A DNA stretch of 64,000 nt from Hyphomicrobiales bacterium (lineage in GTDB: Bacteria; Pseudomonadota; Alphaproteobacteria; Rhizobiales; Rhizobiaceae), in NCBI GenBank assembly GCA_900465665.1, contig UBJO01000003.1:1-64000 (forward strand). Reading direction: 5' to 3'. Made by a program: the position numbers and the translations under genes. Below the pieces are notes generated by a model that was not told the DNA's origin, did no database searches, and was given only the letters and a program-made list of their open reading frames with translations. This document shows, piece after piece, positions 44,959-53,811 of this stretch. Within the stretch, counting starts at the first letter, position 1, and each line of letters begins with the position of its first letter.

Positions 44959-45861
44959 ATGGAATATTTTGTCCAGCAGCTCATTAATGGGCTGACTCTT
45001 GGATCCATCTATGGCCTCGTGGCTATCGGCTATACGATGGTTTACGGCATCATCGGCATGATCAACTTCGCTCACGGCGATATTTTCATGATCGGTGGCT
45101 TCGCCGCCCTTATCGTCTTTCTCGTCCTCACATCGATTTTTGCTGGTTTGCCGGTCGCGGTTCTGCTGCTGCTGATGCTGCTTATCGCGATGCTGATGAC
45201 GAGTTTGTGGAATTGGACGATCGAGCGCGTCGCTTATCGCCCGCTGCGCGGTTCGTTCCGCCTGGCGCCGCTGATCACAGCGATCGGCATGTCGATCACG
45301 CTGTCGAACTTCATCCAGGTGACGCAGGGTCCGCGCAACAAGCCGATCCCGCCGCTGATCAGCAGCGTCTATAACATCGGTGGCGTCACCATCTCGCTGA
45401 AGCAGATCGTGATCATCATCATCACGGCCGTGCTGCTCACCGTCTTCTGGTATCTCGTCAATCATACGGCGCTTGGCCGCGCGCAGCGCGCCACCGAGCA
45501 GGACCGCAAGATGGCGGCGCTGCTTGGCGTCAATGTCGACCAGACAATCTCGGTGACCTTCATCATGGGCGCCGCACTCGCTGCCGTCGCCGGCACGATG
45601 TACCTGATGTACTACGGCGTGGTGAACTTCAACGACGGCTTCGTGCCTGGCGTGAAGGCGTTCACGGCGGCCGTTCTCGGCGGTATCGGTTCGCTTCCGG
45701 GCGCCGTTCTCGGTGGTCTGATGATCGGCCTGATCGAAAGCCTGTGGTCGGCCTACTTCACCATCGCCTACAAGGATGTGGCGACCTTCGCCATCCTCGC
45801 TTTCGTGCTGATCTTCAAGCCGACAGGTATCCTGGGCCGGCCGGAAGTCGAGAAGGTTTAA
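44959..45861 (+). CDS. livH: Branched-chain amino-acid ABC transporter permease LivH
   Basis: A 300-residue inner-membrane permease beginning [20 protein letters not shown], the LivH family opening. It has about eight helices and the conserved [16 protein letters not shown] and [13 protein letters not shown] segments. It pairs with LivM to import leucine, isoleucine, valine or other amino acids. It is the first gene of a compact livH-livM-livG-livF run. Confidence 0.94.
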   Translation: MEYFVQQLINGLTLGSIYGLVAIGYTMVYGIIGMINFAHGDIFMIGGFAALIVFLVLTSIFAGLPVAVLLLLMLLIAMLMTSLWNWTIERVAYRPLRGSFRLAPLITAIGMSITLSNFIQVTQGPRNKPIPPLISSVYNIGGVTISLKQIVIIIITAVLLTVFWYLVNHTALGRAQRATEQDRKMAALLGVNVDQTISVTFIMGAALAAVAGTMYLMYYGVVNFNDGFVPGVKAFTAAVLGGIGSLPGAVLGGLMIGLIESLWSAYFTIAYKDVATFAILAFVLIFKPTGILGRPEVEKV

Positions 45862-45865
45862 CGTC

Positions 45866-47257
45866 ATGGCAAATGTTGAAAACGCCCCTGGCAAGCCCGC
45901 ATCCGGACTTGTCCAGAAGGGTATTAAAGAAGCTATTTTCGCCGGCATCATATCCTTCGGCATGTTCGTTCTCTATGTCGGTCTCGGCACGCAGCAGAAC
46001 ATCAGCAACGAACTCGTCGTGGTTCAGCGCTGGGGCCTGCTCGCGATCTTCGTCGCCATCGCGGCGGTCGGCCGGTTTGCGATCGTGGTCTTCCTGCGTC
46101 CGCATCTCGATGCCCGCAAGCTTGCCAAGGCGCGCAGCGGCGAACTCGACATCTCCGAGAAGAAGGGCTTCTTCCACGCCCACTTCCTGAAGATCGCGCT
46201 TCTGGCGCTGGTTCTTTATCCGGTCGTCATCGTGGCGCTGGTCGGTGCGCAGGGCTCGCTGAAGTGGGTCGACAACTTCGGTATCCAGATCCTGATCTAC
46301 GTGATGCTGGCCTGGGGCCTGAACATCGTCGTCGGTCTCGCCGGTCTGCTCGACCTTGGTTACGTCGCGTTCTACGCGGTCGGCGCCTATTCCTACGCGC
46401 TGCTCTCCAGCTATTTCGGCCTGTCCTTCTGGGTTCTTCTGCCGCTGTCGGGCATTCTTGCCGGTCTCTGGGGCATCATCCTCGGCTTCCCGGTGCTGCG
46501 TCTGCGCGGCGACTACCTGGCGATCGTGACGCTGGCCTTCGGTGAAATCATCCGCCTCGTCATCATCAACTGGACGGATCTGACCAAGGGCACGTTCGGT
46601 ATCGCCAGCATTCCGAAGGCAACGCTGTTCGGCATTCCCTTCGATGCCAGCCCGCATGGTTTCGCCAAGCTGTTCCACCTGCCGATCTCTTCGGCCTACT
46701 ACAAGATCTTCCTCTTCTATCTGATTCTGGCGCTGTGCCTTCTGACGGCATACGTGACGATCCGCCTGCGCCGCATGCCGATCGGCCGTGCGTGGGAAGC
46801 GCTTCGCGAAGACGAAATCGCCTGCCGTTCGCTCGGCATCAACACGGTGACGACCAAGCTCACGGCTTTCGCCACGGGTGCGATGTTCGGCGGCTTCGCC
46901 GGCTCCTTCTTCGCCGCTCGCCAGGGCTTCGTATCGCCTGAATCCTTCGTGTTCCTGGAATCTGCGGTCATCCTCGCCATCGTCGTTCTCGGCGGCATGG
47001 GCTCGCTGACCGGCATCGCGATTGCCGCGATCGTCATGATCGGCGGTACCGAGATGCTGCGCGAAATGGAGTTCCTGAAGCTCATCTTCGGACCCGACTT
47101 CACGCCGGAACTCTACCGCATGCTGCTCTTCGGTCTGGCGATGGTTGTCGTCATGCTGATCAAGCCGCGCGGCTTCGTCGGATCGCGTGAGCCGACGGCG
47201 TTCCTGAAAGAACGGAAATCGGTATCGGGAAGCTTCACCAAGGAGGGCCACGGCTGA
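45866..47257 (+). CDS. livM: Branched-chain amino-acid ABC transporter permease LivM
   Basis: A 463-residue permease. An N-terminal extension of about 120 residues precedes the LivM core ([20 protein letters not shown], then [17 protein letters not shown]). The [20 protein letters not shown] loop is the EAA-like interface with the ATPases. The extended N-terminus with extra helices is common in proteobacterial LivM. It overlaps livG by one base. Confidence 0.94.
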   Translation: MANVENAPGKPASGLVQKGIKEAIFAGIISFGMFVLYVGLGTQQNISNELVVVQRWGLLAIFVAIAAVGRFAIVVFLRPHLDARKLAKARSGELDISEKKGFFHAHFLKIALLALVLYPVVIVALVGAQGSLKWVDNFGIQILIYVMLAWGLNIVVGLAGLLDLGYVAFYAVGAYSYALLSSYFGLSFWVLLPLSGILAGLWGIILGFPVLRLRGDYLAIVTLAFGEIIRLVIINWTDLTKGTFGIASIPKATLFGIPFDASPHGFAKLFHLPISSAYYKIFLFYLILALCLLTAYVTIRLRRMPIGRAWEALREDEIACRSLGINTVTTKLTAFATGAMFGGFAGSFFAARQGFVSPESFVFLESAVILAIVVLGGMGSLTGIAIAAIVMIGGTEMLREMEFLKLIFGPDFTPELYRMLLFGLAMVVVMLIKPRGFVGSREPTAFLKERKSVSGSFTKEGHG

Positions 47258-48129
47258 TGAGCCCTCAGGAAACCAACATGTCCAGCGATACCCTGCTCAA
47301 GGTCGAGCACCTGTCGATGAAGTTCGGCGGCCTGATGGCGATCAACGACTTCTCGTTCGAGGCCAAGCGCGGCGAGATCACCGCGCTGATCGGCCCGAAC
47401 GGCGCCGGCAAGACCACCGTGTTCAATTGCATCACCGGCTTCTACAAGCCGACCATGGGCATGATCACCATGCGCCACAAGGACGGCAGGGAACATCTAC
47501 TTGAGCGTCTGCCGGACTTTCGCATCACCCGCGAAGCCAAGGTCGCCCGTACCTTCCAGAACATCCGGTTGTTCTCCGGCCTGACGGTTCTCGAAAACCT
47601 TCTGGTCGCGCAGCACAACAAGCTGATGCTGGCATCGGGCTACACCATTCTCGGCCTGCTCGGGATTGGTCGCTACAGCGCGGAAGCGAAGAACGCGATC
47701 GAGCTTGCCCGCTACTGGCTGGAGAAGGCCGATCTGATCGATCGCGCCGACGATCCCGCCGGCGATCTACCATATGGCGCTCAGCGTCGTCTGGAAATCG
47801 CGCGAGCCATGTGCACGGGACCGGAACTGCTCTGCCTGGACGAGCCGGCCGCCGGTCTCAACCCGAAGGAATCGCTGACGCTGAACACGCTTCTGCGCGG
47901 TATCCGCGACGAGGGCACGTCGCTGCTCCTGATCGAGCATGACATGTCCGTGGTCATGGAAATTTCCGACCACGTCGTCGTGCTCGAATACGGCCAGAAG
48001 ATTTCCGACGGCACGCCCGATCATGTGAAGAACGATCCGAAGGTCATCGCGGCCTATCTCGGTGTCGAAGACGAGGAAGTGGAACAGGTGATCGCAGACG
48101 TCGAAAACCTCGAAGGAGGTACGCACTGA
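47257..48129 (+). CDS. livG: Branched-chain amino-acid ABC transporter ATPase LivG
   Basis: A 290-residue ATPase. Walker A is IGPNGAGKTT, the signature region YGAQRRLEIARA, and Walker B LLCLDEPAAGLNPKE, followed by LLIEHDMSVVMEI. The YGAQRR form of the signature is usual for LivG. The start overlaps the livM stop (TGATG); another ATG 21 bases later also has a ribosome site. It forms a heterodimer with LivF. Confidence 0.94.
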   Translation: MSPQETNMSSDTLLKVEHLSMKFGGLMAINDFSFEAKRGEITALIGPNGAGKTTVFNCITGFYKPTMGMITMRHKDGREHLLERLPDFRITREAKVARTFQNIRLFSGLTVLENLLVAQHNKLMLASGYTILGLLGIGRYSAEAKNAIELARYWLEKADLIDRADDPAGDLPYGAQRRLEIARAMCTGPELLCLDEPAAGLNPKESLTLNTLLRGIRDEGTSLLLIEHDMSVVMEISDHVVVLEYGQKISDGTPDHVKNDPKVIAAYLGVEDEEVEQVIADVENLEGGTH

Positions 48130-48857
48130 TGACCGGTCAGCCACTTCTCAAGGTCGAGGGTGTTGAAACCTATTACGGCAACATTCGCGCGCTCGCCGGC
48201 ATCGATGTCCACGTCAACCAGGGCGAAATCGTCAGCCTGATCGGCGCCAACGGCGCCGGCAAGTCGACACTGATGATGACGATCTGCGGCAGCCCGCAGG
48301 CGCGCGCCGGCAAGGTCATCTTCGAGGGCCGCGACATCACCAAGATGCCGACTCACGAGATCGCCCGCCTGCGCATCGCGCAGTCGCCGGAAGGTCGCCG
48401 CATTTTCCCGCGCATGAGTGTGATGGAAAACCTGCAAATGGGCGCCGGCCTCGATAACCTGAAATACTTCAAGGAAGACGTCGAGAAGATCTTCGCGATG
48501 TTCCCGCGTCTCAAGGAGCGCCAGACGCAGCGCGGCGGCACGCTTTCGGGCGGCGAGCAGCAGATGCTGTCGATCGGCCGCGCGCTGATGGCCCGCCCGA
48601 AGCTTTTGCTTCTCGACGAGCCGTCGCTCGGTCTCGCGCCACTGATCGTCAAGGGCATCTTCGAGGCGATCAAGAAGCTGAACAAGGATGAGGGGCTCAC
48701 CGTGTTCCTCGTCGAGCAGAACGCCTTCGCGGCGCTGAAGCTGTCGGACCGGGCCTATGTCATGGTCAACGGCAAGGTGACGATGTCGGGCTCCGGCCAG
48801 GAGCTGCTCGCCAATCCTGAAGTTCGCGCCGCCTATCTCGAAGGCGGACGGCATTGA
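48129..48857 (+). CDS. livF: Branched-chain amino-acid ABC transporter ATPase LivF
   Basis: A 242-residue ATPase beginning with LLKVEGVETYYGNIRAL. Walker A is IGANGAGKST, the signature LSGGEQQMLSIGRAL, and Walker B LLLLDEPSLGLAP. These and the VEQNAFAALKLSDRAYV segment identify LivF. It overlaps livG by one base (TGATG). Confidence 0.95.
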   Translation: MTGQPLLKVEGVETYYGNIRALAGIDVHVNQGEIVSLIGANGAGKSTLMMTICGSPQARAGKVIFEGRDITKMPTHEIARLRIAQSPEGRRIFPRMSVMENLQMGAGLDNLKYFKEDVEKIFAMFPRLKERQTQRGGTLSGGEQQMLSIGRALMARPKLLLLDEPSLGLAPLIVKGIFEAIKKLNKDEGLTVFLVEQNAFAALKLSDRAYVMVNGKVTMSGSGQELLANPEVRAAYLEGGRH

Positions 48858-48881
48858 GCATGACGAAGGGGAGACTTTGAT

Positions 48882-49235
48882 ATGCAGGGACTTTTCTTTG
48901 AAGGCGATACCGGCGTTCGCAGCGTCATCCGCCTGATCGTCGTGTTGATCGGCTTCTGGACCGCGTGGCGTTCGGGCAAGGCTGCTGCCGATGGCTGGAG
49001 CGACTATCCTATTGTCATCGGCTACAGCGTGCTTCTGGCGGCTGCGATGCAGTTTCTGCATCATGCGCTGTTCGACGGACCGGTGCTGAGCGTGTTCTAT
49101 TACGCCATCGACTTCGTCCTTCTCCTGATCTTCGCGACGGCGGGATACCGCTATCGCCGGACCAATCAGATGGTCAATAATTACTACTGGCTCTACGAAA
49201 AGACGTCACCCTTCTCCTGGAAGGCAAAACATTGA
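48882..49235 (+). CDS. Small membrane protein in the liv operon (DUF6867-like)
   Basis: A 117-residue protein with about three membrane helices (VIRLIVVLIGFWTAWRSG, VIGYSVLLAAAMQFLHHALF and FYYAIDFVLLLIFATAGYRY) and a positively charged tail. I recall a family of this kind (DUF6867) beside liv genes in rhizobia; no function is known to me. It lies 24 bases after livF and before the binding-protein gene, with AAGGGGAG upstream, so it is probably cotranscribed. A transporter accessory role is a guess from context. Confidence 0.8.
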   Translation: MQGLFFEGDTGVRSVIRLIVVLIGFWTAWRSGKAAADGWSDYPIVIGYSVLLAAAMQFLHHALFDGPVLSVFYYAIDFVLLLIFATAGYRYRRTNQMVNNYYWLYEKTSPFSWKAKH

Positions 49236-49354
49236 CAGCCGGTTGAATCTAGGGACAAATTACCTCTCCGAGTGGAACAGGTTTCCCAGCGCAGTAAAGT
49301 GGGTGATGCGCTGGGTAATGGAACGGAACCCGCTAAAAAACTGGGAGTAACATA

Positions 49355-50479
49355 ATGAAGAAGTCTCTTCTGTCGGCAGTGGCTCTGACGGCGATGGTCG
49401 CCTTCAGCAGCAACGCTTGGGCCGACATCACGGTTGCCGTTGCTGGTCCGCTGACCGGCCCGAACGCTGCGTTCGGCGCACAGCTCCAGAAGGGTGCCGA
49501 GCAGGCAGCTGCCGACATCAACGCTGCTGGCGGCATCAATGGCGAGCAGATCAAGATCGTGCTCGGCGACGACGTGTCCGACCCGAAGCAGGGTATCTCG
49601 GTTGCCAACAAGTTCGCAGCTGACGGCGTCAAGTTCGTTATCGGCCACTTCAACTCGGGCGTTTCGATCCCGGCTTCCGAAGTTTACGCTGAAAACGGCA
49701 TCCTCGAAATCACCCCGGCTGCGACCAACCCGCAGTTCACCGAGCGTGGTCTTTGGAACACGTTCCGTACTTGCGGTCGCGACGACCAGCAGGGCGGCAT
49801 CGCCGGCAAGTATCTCGCCGACCACTTCAAGGACGCCAAGATCGCCGTCGTTCACGACAAGACCCCATACGGCCAGGGCCTCGCTGACGAAACCAAGAAG
49901 GCCATGAATGCCGCTGGTCTCACCGAAGTCATGTACGAAGGCATCAACGTCGGCGACAAGGACTTCTCGGCCCTCATCGCCAAGATGAAGGAAGCCGGCG
50001 TTTCGATCATCTACTGGGGTGGTCTCCACACCGAAGCTGGTCTGATCATCCGCCAGGCCGCCGACCAGGGCCTGAAGGCAACGCTCGTATCGGGTGACGG
50101 TATCGTTTCGAACGAACTGGCATCGATCGCTGGTGACGCAGTCGCCGGTACGCTGAACACGTTCGGTCCGGACGCAACGCTGAACCCCGACAACAAGGCA
50201 CTCGTCGAGAAGTTCAAGGCTGCCGGCTTCAACCCGGAAGCCTACACGCTTTACTCCTACGCCGCGATGCAGACGATCGCTGAAGCTGCCAAGGCAGCTG
50301 CTTCGACCGACGCTGAAGCCGTTGCCGCAGCGATGAAGGCCAAGGGTCCGTTCAAGACCGTTCTCGGCGACATCTCGTTCGACGAAAAGGGCGACCCGAA
50401 GATTCCAGGCTACGTCATGTACGAATGGAAGAAGGGCCCAGACGGCAAGTTCTCCTACTTCCCGCAGGACGCGAAGTAA
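49355..50479 (+). CDS. livJ: Branched-chain amino-acid ABC transporter substrate-binding protein
   Basis: A periplasmic type I binding protein of 374 residues. The signal peptide is [19 protein letters not shown] with cleavage after NAWA. The fold-defining [40 protein letters not shown] and [16 protein letters not shown] match LivJ/BraC. Codon use is strongly biased, as for an abundant protein. A 119-base gap separates it from the preceding gene, so it may have its own promoter, as is common for binding proteins. Confidence 0.94.
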   Translation: MKKSLLSAVALTAMVAFSSNAWADITVAVAGPLTGPNAAFGAQLQKGAEQAAADINAAGGINGEQIKIVLGDDVSDPKQGISVANKFAADGVKFVIGHFNSGVSIPASEVYAENGILEITPAATNPQFTERGLWNTFRTCGRDDQQGGIAGKYLADHFKDAKIAVVHDKTPYGQGLADETKKAMNAAGLTEVMYEGINVGDKDFSALIAKMKEAGVSIIYWGGLHTEAGLIIRQAADQGLKATLVSGDGIVSNELASIAGDAVAGTLNTFGPDATLNPDNKALVEKFKAAGFNPEAYTLYSYAAMQTIAEAAKAAASTDAEAVAAAMKAKGPFKTVLGDISFDEKGDPKIPGYVMYEWKKGPDGKFSYFPQDAK

Positions 50480-50499
50480 GAACTTTCGTTCTCACCTTG

Positions 50500-50533
50500 G
50501 AAGCCCGGTCTCGCACCGGGCTTCTTTCGTTTT
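50500..50533 (+). terminator. Rho-independent terminator after livJ
   Basis: GAAGCCCGGT and ACCGGGCTTC form a perfect 10-bp stem with a five-base loop, followed by TTTCGTTTT. Confidence 0.92.
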
Positions 50534-50658
50534 GGCCACAATGCGAACCGCCCGGCCGCTTGCCGGTCTTGCGATCGAGGACGATCCGGTTAGGATCGCC
50601 CGCGAATTCAACAGGTTGCCGCCTATCGGCGCGCAGCCGCAGACGATACGGATACGCC

Positions 50659-51627
50659 ATGTCCCGCCCCAAGATTCTCCTCACGCGCCGTTGGCCCTCC
50701 GCCGTCGAGGCTGTGCTCGCCGAGCGCTTCGACCCGGCCTTCAACACCGACGACCTGCCGATGTCGCCCGAAGCCATCGCCGAGGCGCTGCGCACCCACG
50801 ACGCCGTGCTGCCGACCGTGTCGGACAAGCTTCCGGCGTCGGTTTTCGAAGGCGAGATCCGGGCCAAAGTCCTCGGCAATTTCGGGGTCGGCTATAACCA
50901 CATCGACATCGCGGCGGCGAAGGCCAAGGGGATCGTGGTGACCAACACGCCTGGTGTGCTTACCGATTGCACCGCCGATATCGCCATGCTGCTCCTGCTT
51001 TCGGTCGCGCGCCGTGGCGGGGAGGGCGAGCGGCAGATCCGGGCCGGCGAATGGAACGGCTGGTGCCCGACGCATATGATCGGCAGCAAGGTTACGGGCA
51101 AGACGGTGGGGATCATCGGCTTCGGGCGCATCGGCAAGGCCTTCGCCCAGCGCTGCCATTTTGGTTTCGGCATGGACGTGGTGTTCTACAACCGCTCGAC
51201 GGTCGATCCCACTGAGGCGGCGCGATATGGCGCGCGGCAGTTGGCGACCGTGGAAGAGGTGCTCGCGGCCAGTGATTTCGTGTCGCTGCATTGCCCGGGA
51301 GGTGCGGAGAACCGGCACCTGATGAATGCCTCCCGTTTCGCGGCGATGAAGCCTGGGGCTTATCTGATCAACACGGCGCGCGGCGATGTGGTCGACGAGG
51401 CGGCATTGATCGCGGCGCTTGAGAATGGCGTGATCCGTGGCGCCGGCCTCGACGTCTATGAGGCTGAGCCGCAGGTGCCGGAGAAGATGCGCGCGATGGA
51501 GAATGTGGTTTTGCTGCCGCATCTCGGCAGCGCGACTGAGGAGACGCGCAATGCGATGGGGATGAAGGTGGTGGACAATATCACTGCCTTCTTCGAGGGA
51601 CGCGAGCCGCCGGACCGGGTGGCCTGA
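50659..51627 (+). CDS. D-2-hydroxyacid dehydrogenase (glyoxylate/hydroxypyruvate reductase-like)
   Basis: A 322-residue NAD(P)-dependent dehydrogenase of the D-isomer 2-hydroxyacid family. It has the Rossmann motif GIIGFGRIGKAFAQR, the catalytic Arg region INTARGDVVDEAAL, the Glu in AGLDVYEAEPQVP, and the His in LLPHLGSATEETR. The GYNHIDIAAAKAKGIVVTNT segment and length suit glyoxylate/hydroxypyruvate reductases (GyaR/GhrB). The exact acid is not decided by sequence. The ribosome site is weak. Confidence 0.87.
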   Translation: MSRPKILLTRRWPSAVEAVLAERFDPAFNTDDLPMSPEAIAEALRTHDAVLPTVSDKLPASVFEGEIRAKVLGNFGVGYNHIDIAAAKAKGIVVTNTPGVLTDCTADIAMLLLLSVARRGGEGERQIRAGEWNGWCPTHMIGSKVTGKTVGIIGFGRIGKAFAQRCHFGFGMDVVFYNRSTVDPTEAARYGARQLATVEEVLAASDFVSLHCPGGAENRHLMNASRFAAMKPGAYLINTARGDVVDEAALIAALENGVIRGAGLDVYEAEPQVPEKMRAMENVVLLPHLGSATEETRNAMGMKVVDNITAFFEGREPPDRVA

Positions 51628-51634
51628 CGCCTTT

Positions 51635-52819
51635 CTATCGCTGCGCGCCGACGGTCTTTCGCTCGCCCGAGGGACCACGCGGTTTGGCTTCGAGGCCGAA
51701 GAGCAGCCGCGCGCGGCCGGGGATGAAGTCCACCGCGATGGCGAAGAGGCTCGACAGCACGAAGGTCGCGGCGGCGATGATGATGAAGCTCGGCACGGCG
51801 GGCAGGCCGAGCGGCAGGACGTAATAGAGCGCGCCGACAATCACCGTCTGATGGATGATGTAGAGCGGGAACACTAGGCGGTTGACCGTGACCAGCCGCG
51901 CGTCCGGCTGGTTGAAATGACGGGCGGCGAAGCCGATCAGGGTCAGGATCATCGACCAGGCAAGCAGGAAGATCGCGGCCTTGAAGAGCGGGGTTTCATC
52001 GCCGTAGCTGCCGATCGCCTGTTCGGCGGGGGCGAGCCAGGCGAAGGCATATAGAAACATCGTCACGGCGAGCGCGACCGCGGCACTCACATAGCGCTTG
52101 GCGATGATCGGCTCGATTAGGCTGCGATGATTGCGGGCGACGAGGAATCCGAGGCCGAACCAGCTTGCCCAGACCGCGAACCAGGCGCCGTCATTGTAAA
52201 GCGCATTGGTTTCCTTGGGGTAGAACGGCGTCAGAACAAGGTTCAACACCAGCGGCAGCAGGAAGAAGAGATAGATGGCGCCTGATTTCGCGATGCGCTC
52301 GAACCAGGCCATGATCGCGTTGCCCGGTCGGCTGAGATAGAGAAAGATCGGGTAGCAGATCACCGACATCACAAGCAGATAGGCGACGAACCACATGTGC
52401 GCCCAGGTGAAATTGCCGGTCGGGTAGCGCCCCTCGGTGAAATAGCGCGTCAGCCAAAAATTGATGAGCGAGCCGTCATAGCCGGTCTCATACATGCGCT
52501 CGTACCAGACCTGCGGCACGACGAGGACGGCCATGGCGAAGAGCAGGGGGACAAGCAGGCGGATGGTGCGCTTGCGCAGGAAGGCGAGGCTGGAATCGGA
52601 GCGAAAGGAGAAGGCAGCGCCCATGCCCGAGACGAAGAACAGCAGCGCCAGCCGCCAGGCGCGCGGGAATTCCATGATCAGCGAGAGCGCGGGGCTGGTG
52701 CGATCGCTATGGATCAGCCAACCCATGTCGGTGAAGAAGGCCGCCGAGGAGTGATAGAGGATCAGGATCGCGAAGGCGGAAATCCGCAGCCGATCCACAT
52801 AGTAAAGCCTGTCCTTCAT
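51635..52819 (-). CDS. Acyltransferase-3 family membrane protein
   Basis: A 394-residue protein with about ten to twelve helices. It starts RLYYVDRLRISAFAILILYHSS, the typical first helix with the conserved R/H, and has FPRAWRLALLFFVSGMGAAF. The family O-acylates sugars of lipopolysaccharides, glucans, or Nod factors; the layout resembles OpgC-like glucan succinylases. The substrate is unknown. It is convergent with the dehydrogenase and stands upstream of no obvious operon partner. Confidence 0.83.
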   Translation of the reverse strand: MKDRLYYVDRLRISAFAILILYHSSAAFFTDMGWLIHSDRTSPALSLIMEFPRAWRLALLFFVSGMGAAFSFRSDSSLAFLRKRTIRLLVPLLFAMAVLVVPQVWYERMYETGYDGSLINFWLTRYFTEGRYPTGNFTWAHMWFVAYLLVMSVICYPIFLYLSRPGNAIMAWFERIAKSGAIYLFFLLPLVLNLVLTPFYPKETNALYNDGAWFAVWASWFGLGFLVARNHRSLIEPIIAKRYVSAAVALAVTMFLYAFAWLAPAEQAIGSYGDETPLFKAAIFLLAWSMILTLIGFAARHFNQPDARLVTVNRLVFPLYIIHQTVIVGALYYVLPLGLPAVPSFIIIAAATFVLSSLFAIAVDFIPGRARLLFGLEAKPRGPSGERKTVGAQR

Positions 52820-52914
52820 GACCTGCCGGATATCATCTTGATGCCATGCCCGGGTTGCGGGCGTCGCTCAAGGATATCCGTGTGTGCTTTCTAAAGTGTG
52901 AGCGGCTCGCTCAC

Positions 52915-53811
52915 CTACGTCTCATGCAACACATGAGCCGCCTTGACGGCAGCCGAAGCCCGGTTTTCGACGCCGAGTTTGACGTAGATCTGCTCGAGGT
53001 GCTTGTTCACCGTGCGGGCGGATAGGCCGAGAATTTCGCCGATGTCGCGGTTGGCTTTGCCCTTGGCGATCCAGAGCAGCACCTCGGATTCGCGGTGGGT
53101 GAGCGCGAAGCGCTGGCGCAATACCTGGTCGTCGGCGCGCTGGCTGGCGGTGAGGCGGAAGAGATATTCGTCGGGGCCGATCGTGCCAAGAAAGGCGAGC
53201 TGCAGCACGTCCTGGCCGCCATGGGCGACAGATATGGTGGAGGCGGTGCGGTCTTTCATCCAGGCGGCGATGGTTGAGATCACCGTGTCCATGCCGTCGT
53301 CGCTGCCCATGGCGGCGTTGACGAGGCGGGTCGCCTGGGGCGTCGACCAGTGGATGTTGCCGTCTCCCTTGACCGCCAGCAGGTGGCGGCCGGCGGCGTC
53401 GAGCGCCACGCGGGCGCTCTGGGCGGAGCGGGCGTTTTTGAGGTGGACGCCGATGCGGGCGCGGAGTTCGTCGATGTTGATCGGCTTGGTCAGATAATCG
53501 ACGCCGCCGGAGCCGAGCGCGTGGACGACGTGTTCGGTCTCGGTCAGCCCGGTCATGAAGATGACGGGGATCTGGCTGATCGCCGGGTTGGCCTTCAGCC
53601 GCCGGCAGGTCTCGAAACCGTCCATGGTGGGCATGACAGCGTCGAGCAGGATGAGGTCGGGGGTGATGCGCTCGACGATGTTGAGCGCTGCTGAGCCCGA
53701 GGTGGCGATCAGGACGGAGAAGCCGGATTGCTCCAGCGCATCGGTCAAGAAGCCGAGCGCTTCCGGCGAGTCGTCGACCAACAGAACGATGTCGCGCGGG
53801 AGCTCAGCCAA
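52915..53811 (-). CDS. LuxR/NarL-type response regulator paired with the permease-kinase
   Basis: A 298-residue regulator. The receiver (residues about 8-125) has DDSPEAL, phospho-Asp57 (LILLDAVMPTMDG) and Lys109 (YLTKPIN). A central segment of about 100 residues resembles a degenerate PAS or linker (VKGDGNIHWSTPQATRLVN). The C-terminal LuxR HTH (about 236-290) begins LTHRESEVLLWIAKGKANRD. The start is TTG, and it overlaps the end of the kinase gene by eight bases, so the two proteins are made together. This is the likely output of the kinase, with the divergent urea transporter operon as the nearest target candidate. Confidence 0.88.
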   Translation of the reverse strand: MAELPRDIVLLVDDSPEALGFLTDALEQSGFSVLIATSGSAALNIVERITPDLILLDAVMPTMDGFETCRRLKANPAISQIPVIFMTGLTETEHVVHALGSGGVDYLTKPINIDELRARIGVHLKNARSAQSARVALDAAGRHLLAVKGDGNIHWSTPQATRLVNAAMGSDDGMDTVISTIAAWMKDRTASTISVAHGGQDVLQLAFLGTIGPDEYLFRLTASQRADDQVLRQRFALTHRESEVLLWIAKGKANRDIGEILGLSARTVNKHLEQIYVKLGVENRASAAVKAAHVLHET

